Assembly (NCBI RefSeq): GCF_012395185.1
Contig: NZ_JAAZTU010000015.1
Coordinates: 1 to 64,000 of the forward strand
Direction of reading: 5' to 3'
Length of the DNA stretch: 64,000 nt
Source of the DNA: Vibrio aestuarianus
GTDB lineage: Bacteria > Pseudomonadota > Gammaproteobacteria > Enterobacterales > Vibrionaceae
Positions 19,588-27,324 of this stretch are shown piece after piece. The number at the start of each line of letters is the position of its first letter. Within the stretch, counting starts at the first letter, position 1. The position numbers and the translations under genes were made by a program. A model generated the notes under the pieces. The model worked only from the letters and a program-made list of their open reading frames with translations, was not told the origin of the DNA and searched no databases.

Positions 19588-19615
19588 AAAAGGCGAACCA
19601 AATGGTTCGCCTTTT
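19588..19615. terminator. Terminator hairpin flanking relic right end
   Basis: A 12-bp perfect stem AAAAGGCGAACC / GGTTCGCCTTTT with loop AAAT. The same stem, with a different loop, occurs at 36817-36846 next to the intact right end, and a variant at 24084-24109. Confidence 0.75.
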
Positions 19616-19619
19616 GTTA

Positions 19620-19654
19620 TTCAAGTTAGTTTCCAACTTGGTTATCTGTGATCA
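19620..19654. repeat. Relic right end of an earlier Tn7-like element
   Basis: Contains one TnsB-like site, AGTTTCCAACTTGGTTAT at 19628-19645, identical to the outermost site of the intact right end (36897-36914), followed by the same tip CTGTGATCA ending at 19654. The preceding hairpin also matches. It points outward toward gcvP and ends six bases (AACAAT) before the intact element's left tip. It looks like the right end of an earlier insertion reduced from three sites to one, possibly by recombination between sites. Confidence 0.7.
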
Positions 19655-19660
19655 AACAAT

Positions 19661-19801
19661 TGATCACAGATAACTAAGATGGAAACTGTGGTTCGTTTAC
19701 TATCAATGAGTTCTAATCGTTAATTGAGATAACTAAGTTGGAAACCTTTTGCAACTTGGGAGTCTGATTTGATAATTGTAGCGCTAACCAAGATGGAAAC
19801 T
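19661..19801. repeat. Tn7-like left end with three TnsB-like sites
   Basis: Sites in one orientation: ATAACTAAGATGGAAACT (19670-19687), ATAACTAAGTTGGAAACC (19729-19746) and CTAACCAAGATGGAAACT (19784-19801). The tip is TGATCACAG. The wide spacing corresponds to the left end of Tn7. That TnsB binds here is inferred from repetition and match to the other end. Confidence 0.8.
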
Positions 19802-20503
19802 ACAAGAGTGGGTTCCTTCCGTCACGTGCGGAAATACCATCATGACGATTTCACAATCGAATAACACTACCTAACGCAATAATGTTGATCCAGTGAGTGG
19901 TCATTCAATTTTCTCAGCAATCGCACTTATCAAAAACAACAAGATTAACTAATGACACGATTCTAAGTATGAAGATATTTTGTTTAATTTATCAATTGTT
20001 TACAATTGTTAACATAAAAGTTCATCAAAATTCATCTTCAATTAATGAAAAGAAAATCTAATGAATTATGAGTCGAATCTTCTTCTGTATACCTCTGGCT
20101 AGTTGAATTGGCCTTTCTCTTGTAATTGATACCATGTTGGCTGTGGCTCTATCTTTCAAACCGCTTATTCTGATGTTTTTCCTAAACTAGCGCCTAAATC
20201 TGATACTTTTCCCTTTGACTGCATTTATTCTGATGTTTTTCCTAAACTAGCGCCTAAATCTGATACTTTTCTCTTTGACTGCATTTAATCTGATGTTTTT
20301 CGCAAACTTTTTTGGGTGAATCATTTAGGGGTACTTTCGTGCTAGAAAGTGTCGATACCGATCAGCAATCTATGCATCGACAATGATAGTCGAGGGAAAT
20401 AGTTTGTATCATAAGTATATGCCTTTATTAAGATTTAAGTCGCAAATAGCATATTTCATACATAGTAAACTCAGTATTCTCACACTAAAAAATGGAGCTA
20501 ATA
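19802..20503. other. Gene-free left-end interior containing a tandem repeat
   Basis: About 700 AT-rich bases between the left end and the first cargo gene. Apart from the repeat at 20165-20301 and a small inverted repeat TTCCGTCACGTGCGGAA at 19815, I see no coding sequence or RNA gene. The promoter for the phospholipase-like gene should lie in the last 150 bases. Confidence 0.5.
20165..20301. repeat. 60-bp tandem repeat with a motif every 30 bp
   Basis: Two near-identical 60-bp units (20165-20224 and 20225-20284) and a third start. Within them TCTGATGTTTTTC (20169, 20229, 20289) alternates with TCTGATACTTTTC (20199, 20259), giving five motif copies at an exact 30-base period. Repeated TCTGAYA-type boxes at such spacing resemble the multiple terminal repeats of IS21-family elements as I recall them; no istA or istB is nearby. 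An operator array is an alternative. Confidence 0.6.
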
Positions 20504-21430
20504 ATGCCAGGTGCTTTTGCTCACATCACAGCAGTAAACGTGGCCTCTGCAAACAATGCTTTGCGCCATTTAAATATGCCCCGAGATGCTAAAAAGGCCT
20601 TAGCCCAAAATAAAAAGTACTTAGAGCTCGGTTGTGTAAGCCCTGACTACCCTTATCTAGCTATCATGGACTCTGCACAAAATAAGTGGGCAGATGAAAT
20701 GCACTACAACGACGTTGGCAAGTTGATAGATGCTCTAGTTGCTCAGGTAAAGGCTGTAGATAGCGAACACCTAGAAAAAGCCTTTGCTTGGCTATGTGGT
20801 TTTGTTGCACATGTAGCTGCTGATATTACTATTCATCCTGTCGTCGAAATGAAAGTTGGGCCTTATGCCGAAAATGCAAAGGATCATAGGGTCTGTGAAA
20901 TGAATCAGGATGCCTATATCTGGCCCTCCAGAATGCAGCTTGGCGATATTGGTTTCGCTGATCGAATAAAGGAAAACATTGGCAGCTGTGTAGATAGTAA
21001 TGATGATGATTTGATAGACCCGATTATCAAAAATATTTGGAATAACGCTCTCTCATTCGTTTATCCTGTTTATGCAGAAGAGTGCCAGCCAGACATTAAT
21101 GCTTGGCATAGCGGTTTCCAATTGGTTGTAGATAATGCTGAAGAGTCACATCGCTTATTTCCTTGGGCAAGGCATGTCGCATCAAAGCAAGGGCTAACAT
21201 ATCCACTTCAAAATGAGGTGAATGCTGACTTTATTCAAAATCTAGAAACACCGCATGGCCGTAAACATTATGACGAGGTTTTTGATAAAGCAATTGAAAC
21301 TATCCAATTGTTCTGGGAACAAACTGCAAGTTCTGTCTATGAAAATCAGTCAACAGGCTTTTTCAAGAATTGGAATTTAGATACTGGCCGTTGTGAACAC
21401 GGACTGCTTACTGCTTGGGGAATCCAATGA
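20504..21430 (+). CDS. Zinc-dependent phospholipase C-like protein
   Basis: ATG 20504 has GGAG six bases upstream (the earlier ATG 20492 precedes it), giving 308 aa. The sequence fits the zinc-dependent phospholipase C fold: GAFAHITAVNVA at the N-terminus, GCVSPDYPYLAIM, DEMHYND near residue 65, and FVAHVAADITIHPVVEM near 105, supplying the His/Asp metal ligands. No signal peptide is seen, so it is probably cytosolic or exported by another route. It overlaps the next lipoprotein gene by ATGA, so the two are co-translated. Transposon cargo; defence, lipid-cleavage or effector roles are all possible. Confidence 0.7.
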   Translation: MPGAFAHITAVNVASANNALRHLNMPRDAKKALAQNKKYLELGCVSPDYPYLAIMDSAQNKWADEMHYNDVGKLIDALVAQVKAVDSEHLEKAFAWLCGFVAHVAADITIHPVVEMKVGPYAENAKDHRVCEMNQDAYIWPSRMQLGDIGFADRIKENIGSCVDSNDDDLIDPIIKNIWNNALSFVYPVYAEECQPDINAWHSGFQLVVDNAEESHRLFPWARHVASKQGLTYPLQNEVNADFIQNLETPHGRKHYDEVFDKAIETIQLFWEQTASSVYENQSTGFFKNWNLDTGRCEHGLLTAWGIQ

Positions 21431-21855
21431 GATTATTCACTACTATAGCGTTTCTACTAACGTTGACCTCGTGCGCGACTCATGCAAGGTACTCAGAAGA
21501 AGGAATGTATGACATAGCTTCTATTTTAAAGGATGTTACTCAAGCTATTGATGGCGAACTCAAGTTTGGTGATACCATAGGTCTAACAAGTGACGAGATC
21601 ATAGAAAATGCGACTTCTTCAAACTCCGAAAAACTAGCTAAACTCCCAGAACTGGCGAAACAGGCGAACATTTCTGATTATCGAATTCTTTCAGAATTCC
21701 AAGATGATAATGCAGTAATGCTGATATGTGATGGCAACATCGCACTAATGGAAGATGTCGGTTGTAACGCTGCATTTGACAGAATTTACTGGAACTCCCC
21801 ACAGCCAAACACCTGTAAAATCAAACTTAATGCGGCTGAAATTTGCGCCAACTAA
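21427..21855 (+). CDS. Small lipoprotein coupled to the phospholipase-like gene
   Basis: 142 aa from ATG 21427, whose ATGA overlaps the upstream stop. It begins MRLFTTIAFLLTLTSC, a lipoprotein signal with Cys at residue 16, then a polar domain rich in Asp/Glu/Asn. Four cysteines near the C-terminus (CDGN, VGCNAAF, TCKI, EICAN) suggest disulfides in the periplasm. I recognise no family. Tight coupling to a putative lipase suggests a partner or immunity role, but that is inference. Confidence 0.65.
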   Translation: MRLFTTIAFLLTLTSCATHARYSEEGMYDIASILKDVTQAIDGELKFGDTIGLTSDEIIENATSSNSEKLAKLPELAKQANISDYRILSEFQDDNAVMLICDGNIALMEDVGCNAAFDRIYWNSPQPNTCKIKLNAAEICAN

Positions 21856-22144
21856 TTACTGCTTAGAGGCATGATTTCGTTATGTAGTGGATAAGTGAAA
21901 TCGGTCATCAGGTGATGATATCACCTCTAACTAGGTGACCAAATTCAGCGTACCACTACACAAGTGCTTATCGAACTAAAAGGCTGGCTAGCACTTCCAG
22001 TCGTTCACCTTGATGCAAAGCGCGTTACTCTGCTCTATGGGTAGTTCTTCCTCTGGTACTAGCTTCAACTCGCTGAGAAGCGTGACAATCGCCTATTTGC
22101 AAAAGTCTCCCCGATTATCATGGTTTCGGCTGTAAGCGTTCTGG
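21856..22144. other. Intergenic region without a recognisable gene
   Basis: 289 bases between converging cargo genes. Short open stretches exist on both strands (for example a 26-codon plus-strand stretch ending near 22043) but none has a start, ribosome site or family similarity. A gene remnant is possible. Confidence 0.35.
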
Positions 22145-23728
22145 TTAGCGACTTACATATATGTAAGAATCTAAGTCGATGGCTTCCATTAGTGACCCTA
22201 TGCGCTTGCATCCACCTTCTAGGCGATAGATAGCTCCGACATTGGCATAGGGTCTAAGAGCTTCTTCGATTATCCCAGAGCGAATCACAAGTGACTTGGA
22301 ATCAGCATCAACGGCATGTGCAGCAACGCGCCGCTCAATGTCATAAAACTCTTTATGCAACCCTGTAAGTTCGACTAACTCATTGAACAGATGGTCATAG
22401 AAAATTTTGGTGTCTTTTGGCTTCTTATCGACGATTTCAGCCAGCAGGCTCAAGGTTAGAATATGCCAAGTGTCAAACGCCCAGAGGCAGGGATAGCTTC
22501 GTATATAATTAAGAGCATGAGGTAACTTTGGGTGTTTCCTAGCGGGGCTAGGCTGAAATAACTGATTCAGTGTCATCCACTTCGACCATCTGGAGTAGTC
22601 TCTTTTGAACAAGTTATCTTTTGAAAGTAGATAAAGTTCAGAGTTGGTTTTAGCCTGTCTTACGGCGTCTTTTGTTGTTCTAGCCTTCTTAGCCTTATTG
22701 TTCGATTCCTTTAAAAAATTTTGTTGAAACCTTTCAATTTTCGGCATTAATTTCGGGTACTTCAACCATTTCCAGGTAGCCCGATTATTCTCAGATGTTG
22801 CTGGAGTGCGGATAACTACGCTTCCATTAAGATCAACGATATCGTCAGGCAAACAATCCTTTAATAGAAACGCTACCCAGATGTGGCTGTCACCTCGAAT
22901 CGCCTTGAGCAGAAGGTATTCCTCCGTCAGCTTTACTTGGCTAACGCTGTCTACACGCTGTTCAGAGCGAGAATAAATAGTGACTTCTTCGCGATACGTG
23001 TACTTGTCAATCTGGCATTCAAACTCTTGAGTTAAGCTAGGTAACAAAATGTAGTTACCTTTAATAAACTTTCTAGCTGAGTCTTTTGCACTACGAAGAC
23101 GTTTTTTCTTGATACGCTCTGCTTCATGCTCCAGAAACTGCTCGTGTTTATCAATGAGTTGCTCTCGGCACCATTCGTAAAGCCACTTGTAAGGTACTTT
23201 TTTCGCTTTTAGATCTGAGAGTGCTTCATCGATGTTGCGGTTAAGATAGGCGCTTAAATCAAATTCAATAGAAGGGATTTTGTTCTGTTGGTAGTAGGTT
23301 GTTTTTTCAGCTTCATTTTCATGTGTGACAAATACTTCAATAACTATACTGCCGATATCGGTATCAAGTAGTACATCTGCGATATAGCGGTCTAAACGTA
23401 CTTCTAGATTTCCACCATGAACATTTGTTGATACTTCGCATTGGCTCAGTGTTTGCCCTTTGTATTGAAAGGATACTGGCGGAAGAAAAAAGGGCTGCGA
23501 TTCAAGAAAAAAGTGTTGTACGACTAAGTGAAGTTGGGTCATTAAACAGTTACTGTTTTCGTCTTTCGAATCATGTGCAAAGTGATGCCTTATTCCCTTA
23601 TTCCCGTTGTTTTTGGCAACGAGGCGATCACCGCAGCCAGAGCATACGCAATTACACTCTAAGCCATTTTCTACGGAGTCAACGTGCTTCAAGGTGTTTG
23701 AATCTCTATGTAATGCATACTCTAGCAT
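22145..23728 (-). CDS. CoiA-like protein with predicted PD-(D/E)XK nuclease core
   Basis: 527 aa. The N-terminus has a zinc-ribbon-like CVCSGCG (C29, C32) followed by IRHHFAHDS (48-54), the arrangement at the start of CoiA-family competence proteins. Next comes RYIADVLLD (D118) and IVIEVFVTHE (E131, T135), matching the D...ExxxT core of these nucleases. A basic coiled region (about 190-215) and a large C-terminal domain of unknown type follow. CoiA acts in DNA processing during transformation. As transposon cargo it may be a defence or DNA-handling protein. It is transcribed alone, toward the left end. Confidence 0.6.
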   Translation of the reverse strand: MLEYALHRDSNTLKHVDSVENGLECNCVCSGCGDRLVAKNNGNKGIRHHFAHDSKDENSNCLMTQLHLVVQHFFLESQPFFLPPVSFQYKGQTLSQCEVSTNVHGGNLEVRLDRYIADVLLDTDIGSIVIEVFVTHENEAEKTTYYQQNKIPSIEFDLSAYLNRNIDEALSDLKAKKVPYKWLYEWCREQLIDKHEQFLEHEAERIKKKRLRSAKDSARKFIKGNYILLPSLTQEFECQIDKYTYREEVTIYSRSEQRVDSVSQVKLTEEYLLLKAIRGDSHIWVAFLLKDCLPDDIVDLNGSVVIRTPATSENNRATWKWLKYPKLMPKIERFQQNFLKESNNKAKKARTTKDAVRQAKTNSELYLLSKDNLFKRDYSRWSKWMTLNQLFQPSPARKHPKLPHALNYIRSYPCLWAFDTWHILTLSLLAEIVDKKPKDTKIFYDHLFNELVELTGLHKEFYDIERRVAAHAVDADSKSLVIRSGIIEEALRPYANVGAIYRLEGGCKRIGSLMEAIDLDSYIYVSR

Positions 23729-24083
23729 TGTTGACCCTCTTGGATAAAAGACGCGATACTAACTAAGTTCTACTAAATCAATATGATAAGTTAAGTGAAA
23801 ATAGAATGAGTTGCTAGGCGTGTCTTAAAGTTTTGGGCGTGTCACACTCGGAAATTAACTCCAATGCGAGAATAAAAGCTCTGGAAAAACGTTTTTTTGT
23901 TCTATCTAGTAGACGAGGGCCGACTAGCTGCCTGTCTATATGCTCAGAACGATGTTGCTAGATTTCTAACTGAGTACCTGTCATTAAAAAAGGGTGCAGT
24001 TTGGGCGTCGTAGGGATTTTAAGGTGTGCACGTAACCTGTGAGTGCCAACTAAATTAGAACGTAGAAAAGTATCCTTACTAAA
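23729..24083. other. Intergenic region without a recognisable gene
   Basis: 355 bases upstream of the CoiA-like gene. It should contain that gene's promoter near 23740-23800. I see no coding sequence; short stop-rich frames only. Confidence 0.4.
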
Positions 24084-24109
24084 AGAGGCGAACCTATAGG
24101 TTCGCCTCT
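24084..24109. terminator. Terminator hairpin after the tns operon
   Basis: AGAGGCGAACC / GGTTCGCCTCT, an 11-bp perfect stem. It closes the leftward tns operon 78 bases beyond its last stop and shares the GGCGAACC stem with hairpins at 19588 and 36817. Confidence 0.7.
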
Positions 24110-24187
24110 GTCTATGAAATCATGTTCACTGTGATACAAAGACTACTGGAGTTTCTGAACACTCCACCAAAACCTACTTTTTTCAGG

Positions 24188-24811
24188 TCACCCGCGCTCT
24201 TGGTGATGTCGATTGTAGAACACATCATTTTCTTCGTCATAATCGTCTTTGATGATATTACAATCAGCGATAGCCGCTTTATGCTGCCTCTGCTTTTTTT
24301 TGTATTCTTCAGTCTGTTGATAAATGCGGGACACCTCTGCAAACCAAACAGCCCACTCAGTAGTTGGTATCTCTCTGCTCTCAATGGAAACTTCGTTAAA
24401 TGTGCACATGTAATCACAGAACATGTTGAATAGTTTGCCGTTGTCATTTTGTTTGAGCAGTGATTCAGGGCTAGCTGTTAGATAGTTATGGCTTTGTTCA
24501 AACAGCTCTAGTGCCTTTAAGTGATGGTTAAGTCGCTTATCAATAAGCTCCTTATACTCGGGGAGCACTTTATAGTCCCATACTTGGTAGGTTGTGGGGG
24601 TAAGAAACCACTTTACCGCGTTATGCCGCTTAATTACCTTTATGAGATTTAAGCGTGGCGCTAGATAGGGGTGAATGTCTCCATTTTCATCAAACTGCTC
24701 TCTCGGATAGAGCCTTGCATTGTTAAGAGTCACAAACATTGCGATGTCACGTAAGTGAGGTTTAACTTCGTGTGCCTCGAAGATTTGTTTGAATGTACCG
24801 AGAGGTTTCAT
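24188..24811 (-). CDS. Unknown 207-aa protein, last gene of the tns operon
   Basis: The gene begins 11 bases after the tnsD-like stop, on the same strand, so it is very likely co-transcribed with the transposition genes. It starts MKPLGTFKQIFEAHEVKPHL, is predicted soluble and mainly helical, and has a charged C-terminus with YKKKQRQHKAAI then DDYDEENDVFYNRHHQE. Tn7 carries tnsE at the corresponding place, but TnsE is about 540 aa and I see no similarity. No signal peptide, membrane segment or catalytic motif is evident. A target-selection or regulatory accessory is a reasonable guess. Confidence 0.7.
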   Translation of the reverse strand: MKPLGTFKQIFEAHEVKPHLRDIAMFVTLNNARLYPREQFDENGDIHPYLAPRLNLIKVIKRHNAVKWFLTPTTYQVWDYKVLPEYKELIDKRLNHHLKALELFEQSHNYLTASPESLLKQNDNGKLFNMFCDYMCTFNEVSIESREIPTTEWAVWFAEVSRIYQQTEEYKKKQRQHKAAIADCNIIKDDYDEENDVFYNRHHQERG

Positions 24812-24822
24812 AGTAATTGTTC

Positions 24823-26406
24823 CTAATTTTTTGATTTTGTGACGATTTTTTCTGCCTGCCTAATCGATAGGGGCAAGCGTTTTCTGTTTTTCATTAGCGA
24901 ATGTTGTGAGTCCACCTGCCTCTCGACATGCGATATGGATCTAGCGCTCTTGACCTGCTGCCTAATTTGTTTAGCGAGTTTTTTGTCTACCTGATCCCAG
25001 TCGATAGATGGGTGAAACGTGGGAGAGACTCGTTTTGGTAAGTGCTGGTTCAGCCAATCTTTGTCATATCGAAATAGCCACATGTAGCAACTGCTCGAAT
25101 GCTTAATCTCTGTGCGAGTTATTGTTGGTTTTTGGGAAATGATTGACTTAAGGGTTTGGCGACATTGATTGCGTTTTTGGCAGAACCAGAGTTGTTTTCT
25201 CCATGCGGCTAATCCTGACATCGAGTTGATTTTCTGTTCTACGGTCGCAACGCTAACGCCACATAATCTCGCAATATCTCGTCGATGAATTCCTCGAAAT
25301 GCGAGCCTTAATATTCTATCGACCAGCGAATCACTTAACTGTTTGAATCGATGCTTAACCGTTATTCCATTTCGCTGCGCTAGGGCTGCCAGAAAGCCCA
25401 TAGAATAACCTGTCGCCCTGGCGACAGAACGAAGCGAGTTTCCTGATGCAAGTTCTGATAGATGGACGCGAGGTTCGTGTAGTACCCGTTTACAAGGTTG
25501 CGCCACCTGCTTAAATTGCTCAAAGTAGCAACTGGCATTTTCAGCAAAGAACCCACCAAGTAGTGCATGTTGAATGTAATGACTGTTGTGATGGCTGCTC
25601 AGGAGGTTTCTTAAAAAATTGAACTGATAAAGTTTTGAAGGCAGCAGCGTTGCGTCAGCAAATAGAGGAACCCAAAACTCTTGTAGTCGGCTTATTGCTT
25701 CTACCTGCCTAATGTGTCCATTAAGAGTTAGGAGGTGAGCCTGACTCATCCAAAATGAGTGAGTTGCGGCAACATCATGTCCGCTCCTAAGTTGGCGTTC
25801 ATAGTCATGCCAACTACTGATGAATAACGCTAACCTCAATGCTCTTTCTAAACAGAGCTCAGAACCATGGAAATTGGTGGCATAAGGTGTAGGAGGGAGT
25901 TCAATACGCTTGTTAAGACCATCGGCATCTGTCGTTGCATATTGCAGCCAACAGGCATGCTTTGGGCAAACGAACATACCGTGATATTGATGAATGGTAC
26001 GCCAAATGCAATGACCCCAGTTTTGTAAATCTTCTTCCAGGCACAGTCGACAGCACTTTAGTGCACTGTTAAACCTTAGCCTAGAAGCGGTAGATCGTGA
26101 TAAGGCCGCTATATGACTGCCATCATTACTTAGCATGTGTAGTTTAAGTAATGCGGTGCTTTCACTATTTTGGATAGTAGCAGCAATGACTGGGTAGCAG
26201 GTGCCGTCGTACAAAAGATTATCCACACCTATCGAGGTTTGCTCAGATATTTGTTTCAGCATGCATGGAAGTTGTGGGTTAATTCGAACATCGGTGCGTC
26301 CAAGAAGAGCTCGGTTTTTTTCGCGTAGCGAGCGTCTTGGTGAGGCAAAGTGGCATCGTGCGACTAGGCTATAAACTGCTTCTCCTGCGATATGGTGGAA
26401 GTACAT
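24823..26406 (-). CDS. tnsD: TniQ/TnsD-family target-selection protein (long form)
   Basis: 527 aa, close to Tn7 TnsD (508). The N-terminal TniQ domain starts FHHIAGEAVYSLVARCHFAS; the zinc region has LKCCRLCLEEDLQNWGHCIW then FVCPKHACWL at about residues 120-170. Two or more helix-turn-helix segments are visible in the C-terminal half (LRSVARATGYSMGFLAALA; HRRDIARLCGVSVATVEQKI), which in TnsD proteins read the attachment gene. The right end's contact with gcvP suggests that this protein binds the gcvP 3' end. It starts three bases after the short tniQ stop. Confidence 0.88.
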   Translation of the reverse strand: MYFHHIAGEAVYSLVARCHFASPRRSLREKNRALLGRTDVRINPQLPCMLKQISEQTSIGVDNLLYDGTCYPVIAATIQNSESTALLKLHMLSNDGSHIAALSRSTASRLRFNSALKCCRLCLEEDLQNWGHCIWRTIHQYHGMFVCPKHACWLQYATTDADGLNKRIELPPTPYATNFHGSELCLERALRLALFISSWHDYERQLRSGHDVAATHSFWMSQAHLLTLNGHIRQVEAISRLQEFWVPLFADATLLPSKLYQFNFLRNLLSSHHNSHYIQHALLGGFFAENASCYFEQFKQVAQPCKRVLHEPRVHLSELASGNSLRSVARATGYSMGFLAALAQRNGITVKHRFKQLSDSLVDRILRLAFRGIHRRDIARLCGVSVATVEQKINSMSGLAAWRKQLWFCQKRNQCRQTLKSIISQKPTITRTEIKHSSSCYMWLFRYDKDWLNQHLPKRVSPTFHPSIDWDQVDKKLAKQIRQQVKSARSISHVERQVDSQHSLMKNRKRLPLSIRQAEKIVTKSKN

Positions 26407-26409
26407 AGC

Positions 26410-27324
26410 TTAAAGCTGGCCTGTGGCGACCAGCATCAGAATGTAGATTACTGGAGGACTAAATCTGTTTGTTGAAGTCGATAAAAATAATCGTGTAGTC
26501 CTCATAGTGGGAGAAATTATGTGATCATTTACCTTCCTCGTGTTCGAGAAGTACTGCTCCAGAGCGCCTTTCCCTAGAGTCACGAAAATCTCTTTGTACC
26601 AATCGCCACAAGCTTTCTTAAAAGCCAACGTTTCAGTTTGCTCAAGCGTAAATCCGATGTGTGCCAACGTATTTTGTTGCACTGATTCAAGGCATAGGGT
26701 GAGCGTTTGATCATTTAACGCCAACATAAGCTGTTCAACTTTTAGCATTGTTTCATCATAGTACGCTCCATGACTTGTCATGCTGGAACCACAGCTCGGA
26801 CAGATTAATGCTGGGGTTTGCATTCGACTAAGATTCTTTACAGTGTAAGTGCATGAAGAACAACTATTAATGAGCCTCGTTCCGTGTTTGTAGCAGTGAA
26901 AAACACCCTGTAGTTGGTGCTGTTGGTGAAAATATGAAATACCAACAGTATCTAAGTCTTCAGAAATACAGTCTTTGCAGTAACGCCAAAAACGATTATG
27001 TACCGTTTGGGATTGTGTGAAGTCGATGTCATATGGCTTTCCTTCCAAAAACAATGGTAGTTCGCGTTTCTCTCGCTCGTTGAGGAAAGACTCGATGACG
27101 TTACCGTGCATATGCATTTGCCAAATCGAACGATTGTCATCATTAAGAATATTCATCAGTATGGCGTCTAGGTCAGACATGACTGTAACTGGCGACGCAC
27201 TGAAATTTGCCAGTCCTACACGTTTTGCTGAAGTAGCAAAAGTGCCAAAAGGGGACATAGTATGAACTCGGCTAAGGAAGCTTCTTATGTGTTCGTTCGG
27301 TAGTAGGTACAAGATGTTATTCAT
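26410..27324 (-). CDS. tniQ: TniQ-family protein (short form)
   Basis: 304 aa. The TniQ domain begins LPNEHIRSFLSRVHTMSPFG; the zinc module shows RYCKDCISEDLDTVG, then FHCYKHGTRLINSCSSC and LICPSCGSSM. It lacks the helix-turn-helix extension of the neighbouring long form. In Tn7-like systems with two TniQ proteins, one usually serves a fixed attachment site and the other a second route such as CRISPR guidance; no Cas genes exist here. Its start overlaps the end of tnsC by eight bases. Confidence 0.86.
   Translation of the reverse strand: MNNILYLLPNEHIRSFLSRVHTMSPFGTFATSAKRVGLANFSASPVTVMSDLDAILMNILNDDNRSIWQMHMHGNVIESFLNEREKRELPLFLEGKPYDIDFTQSQTVHNRFWRYCKDCISEDLDTVGISYFHQQHQLQGVFHCYKHGTRLINSCSSCTYTVKNLSRMQTPALICPSCGSSMTSHGAYYDETMLKVEQLMLALNDQTLTLCLESVQQNTLAHIGFTLEQTETLAFKKACGDWYKEIFVTLGKGALEQYFSNTRKVNDHIISPTMRTTRLFLSTSTNRFSPPVIYILMLVATGQL

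Noticed and set aside
20165..20301. Possible CRISPR array
   Set aside because: Motifs repeat every 30 bases but the spacers also repeat (60-bp units), and no cas gene exists in the window.
21856..22144. Transposase or gene remnant in the gap between cargo genes
   Set aside because: Short open stretches on both strands look protein-like but have no start or known motif, so no call is justified.
24188..24811. TnsE
   Set aside because: Position fits, but the protein is 207 aa rather than about 540 and shows no similarity I can see.
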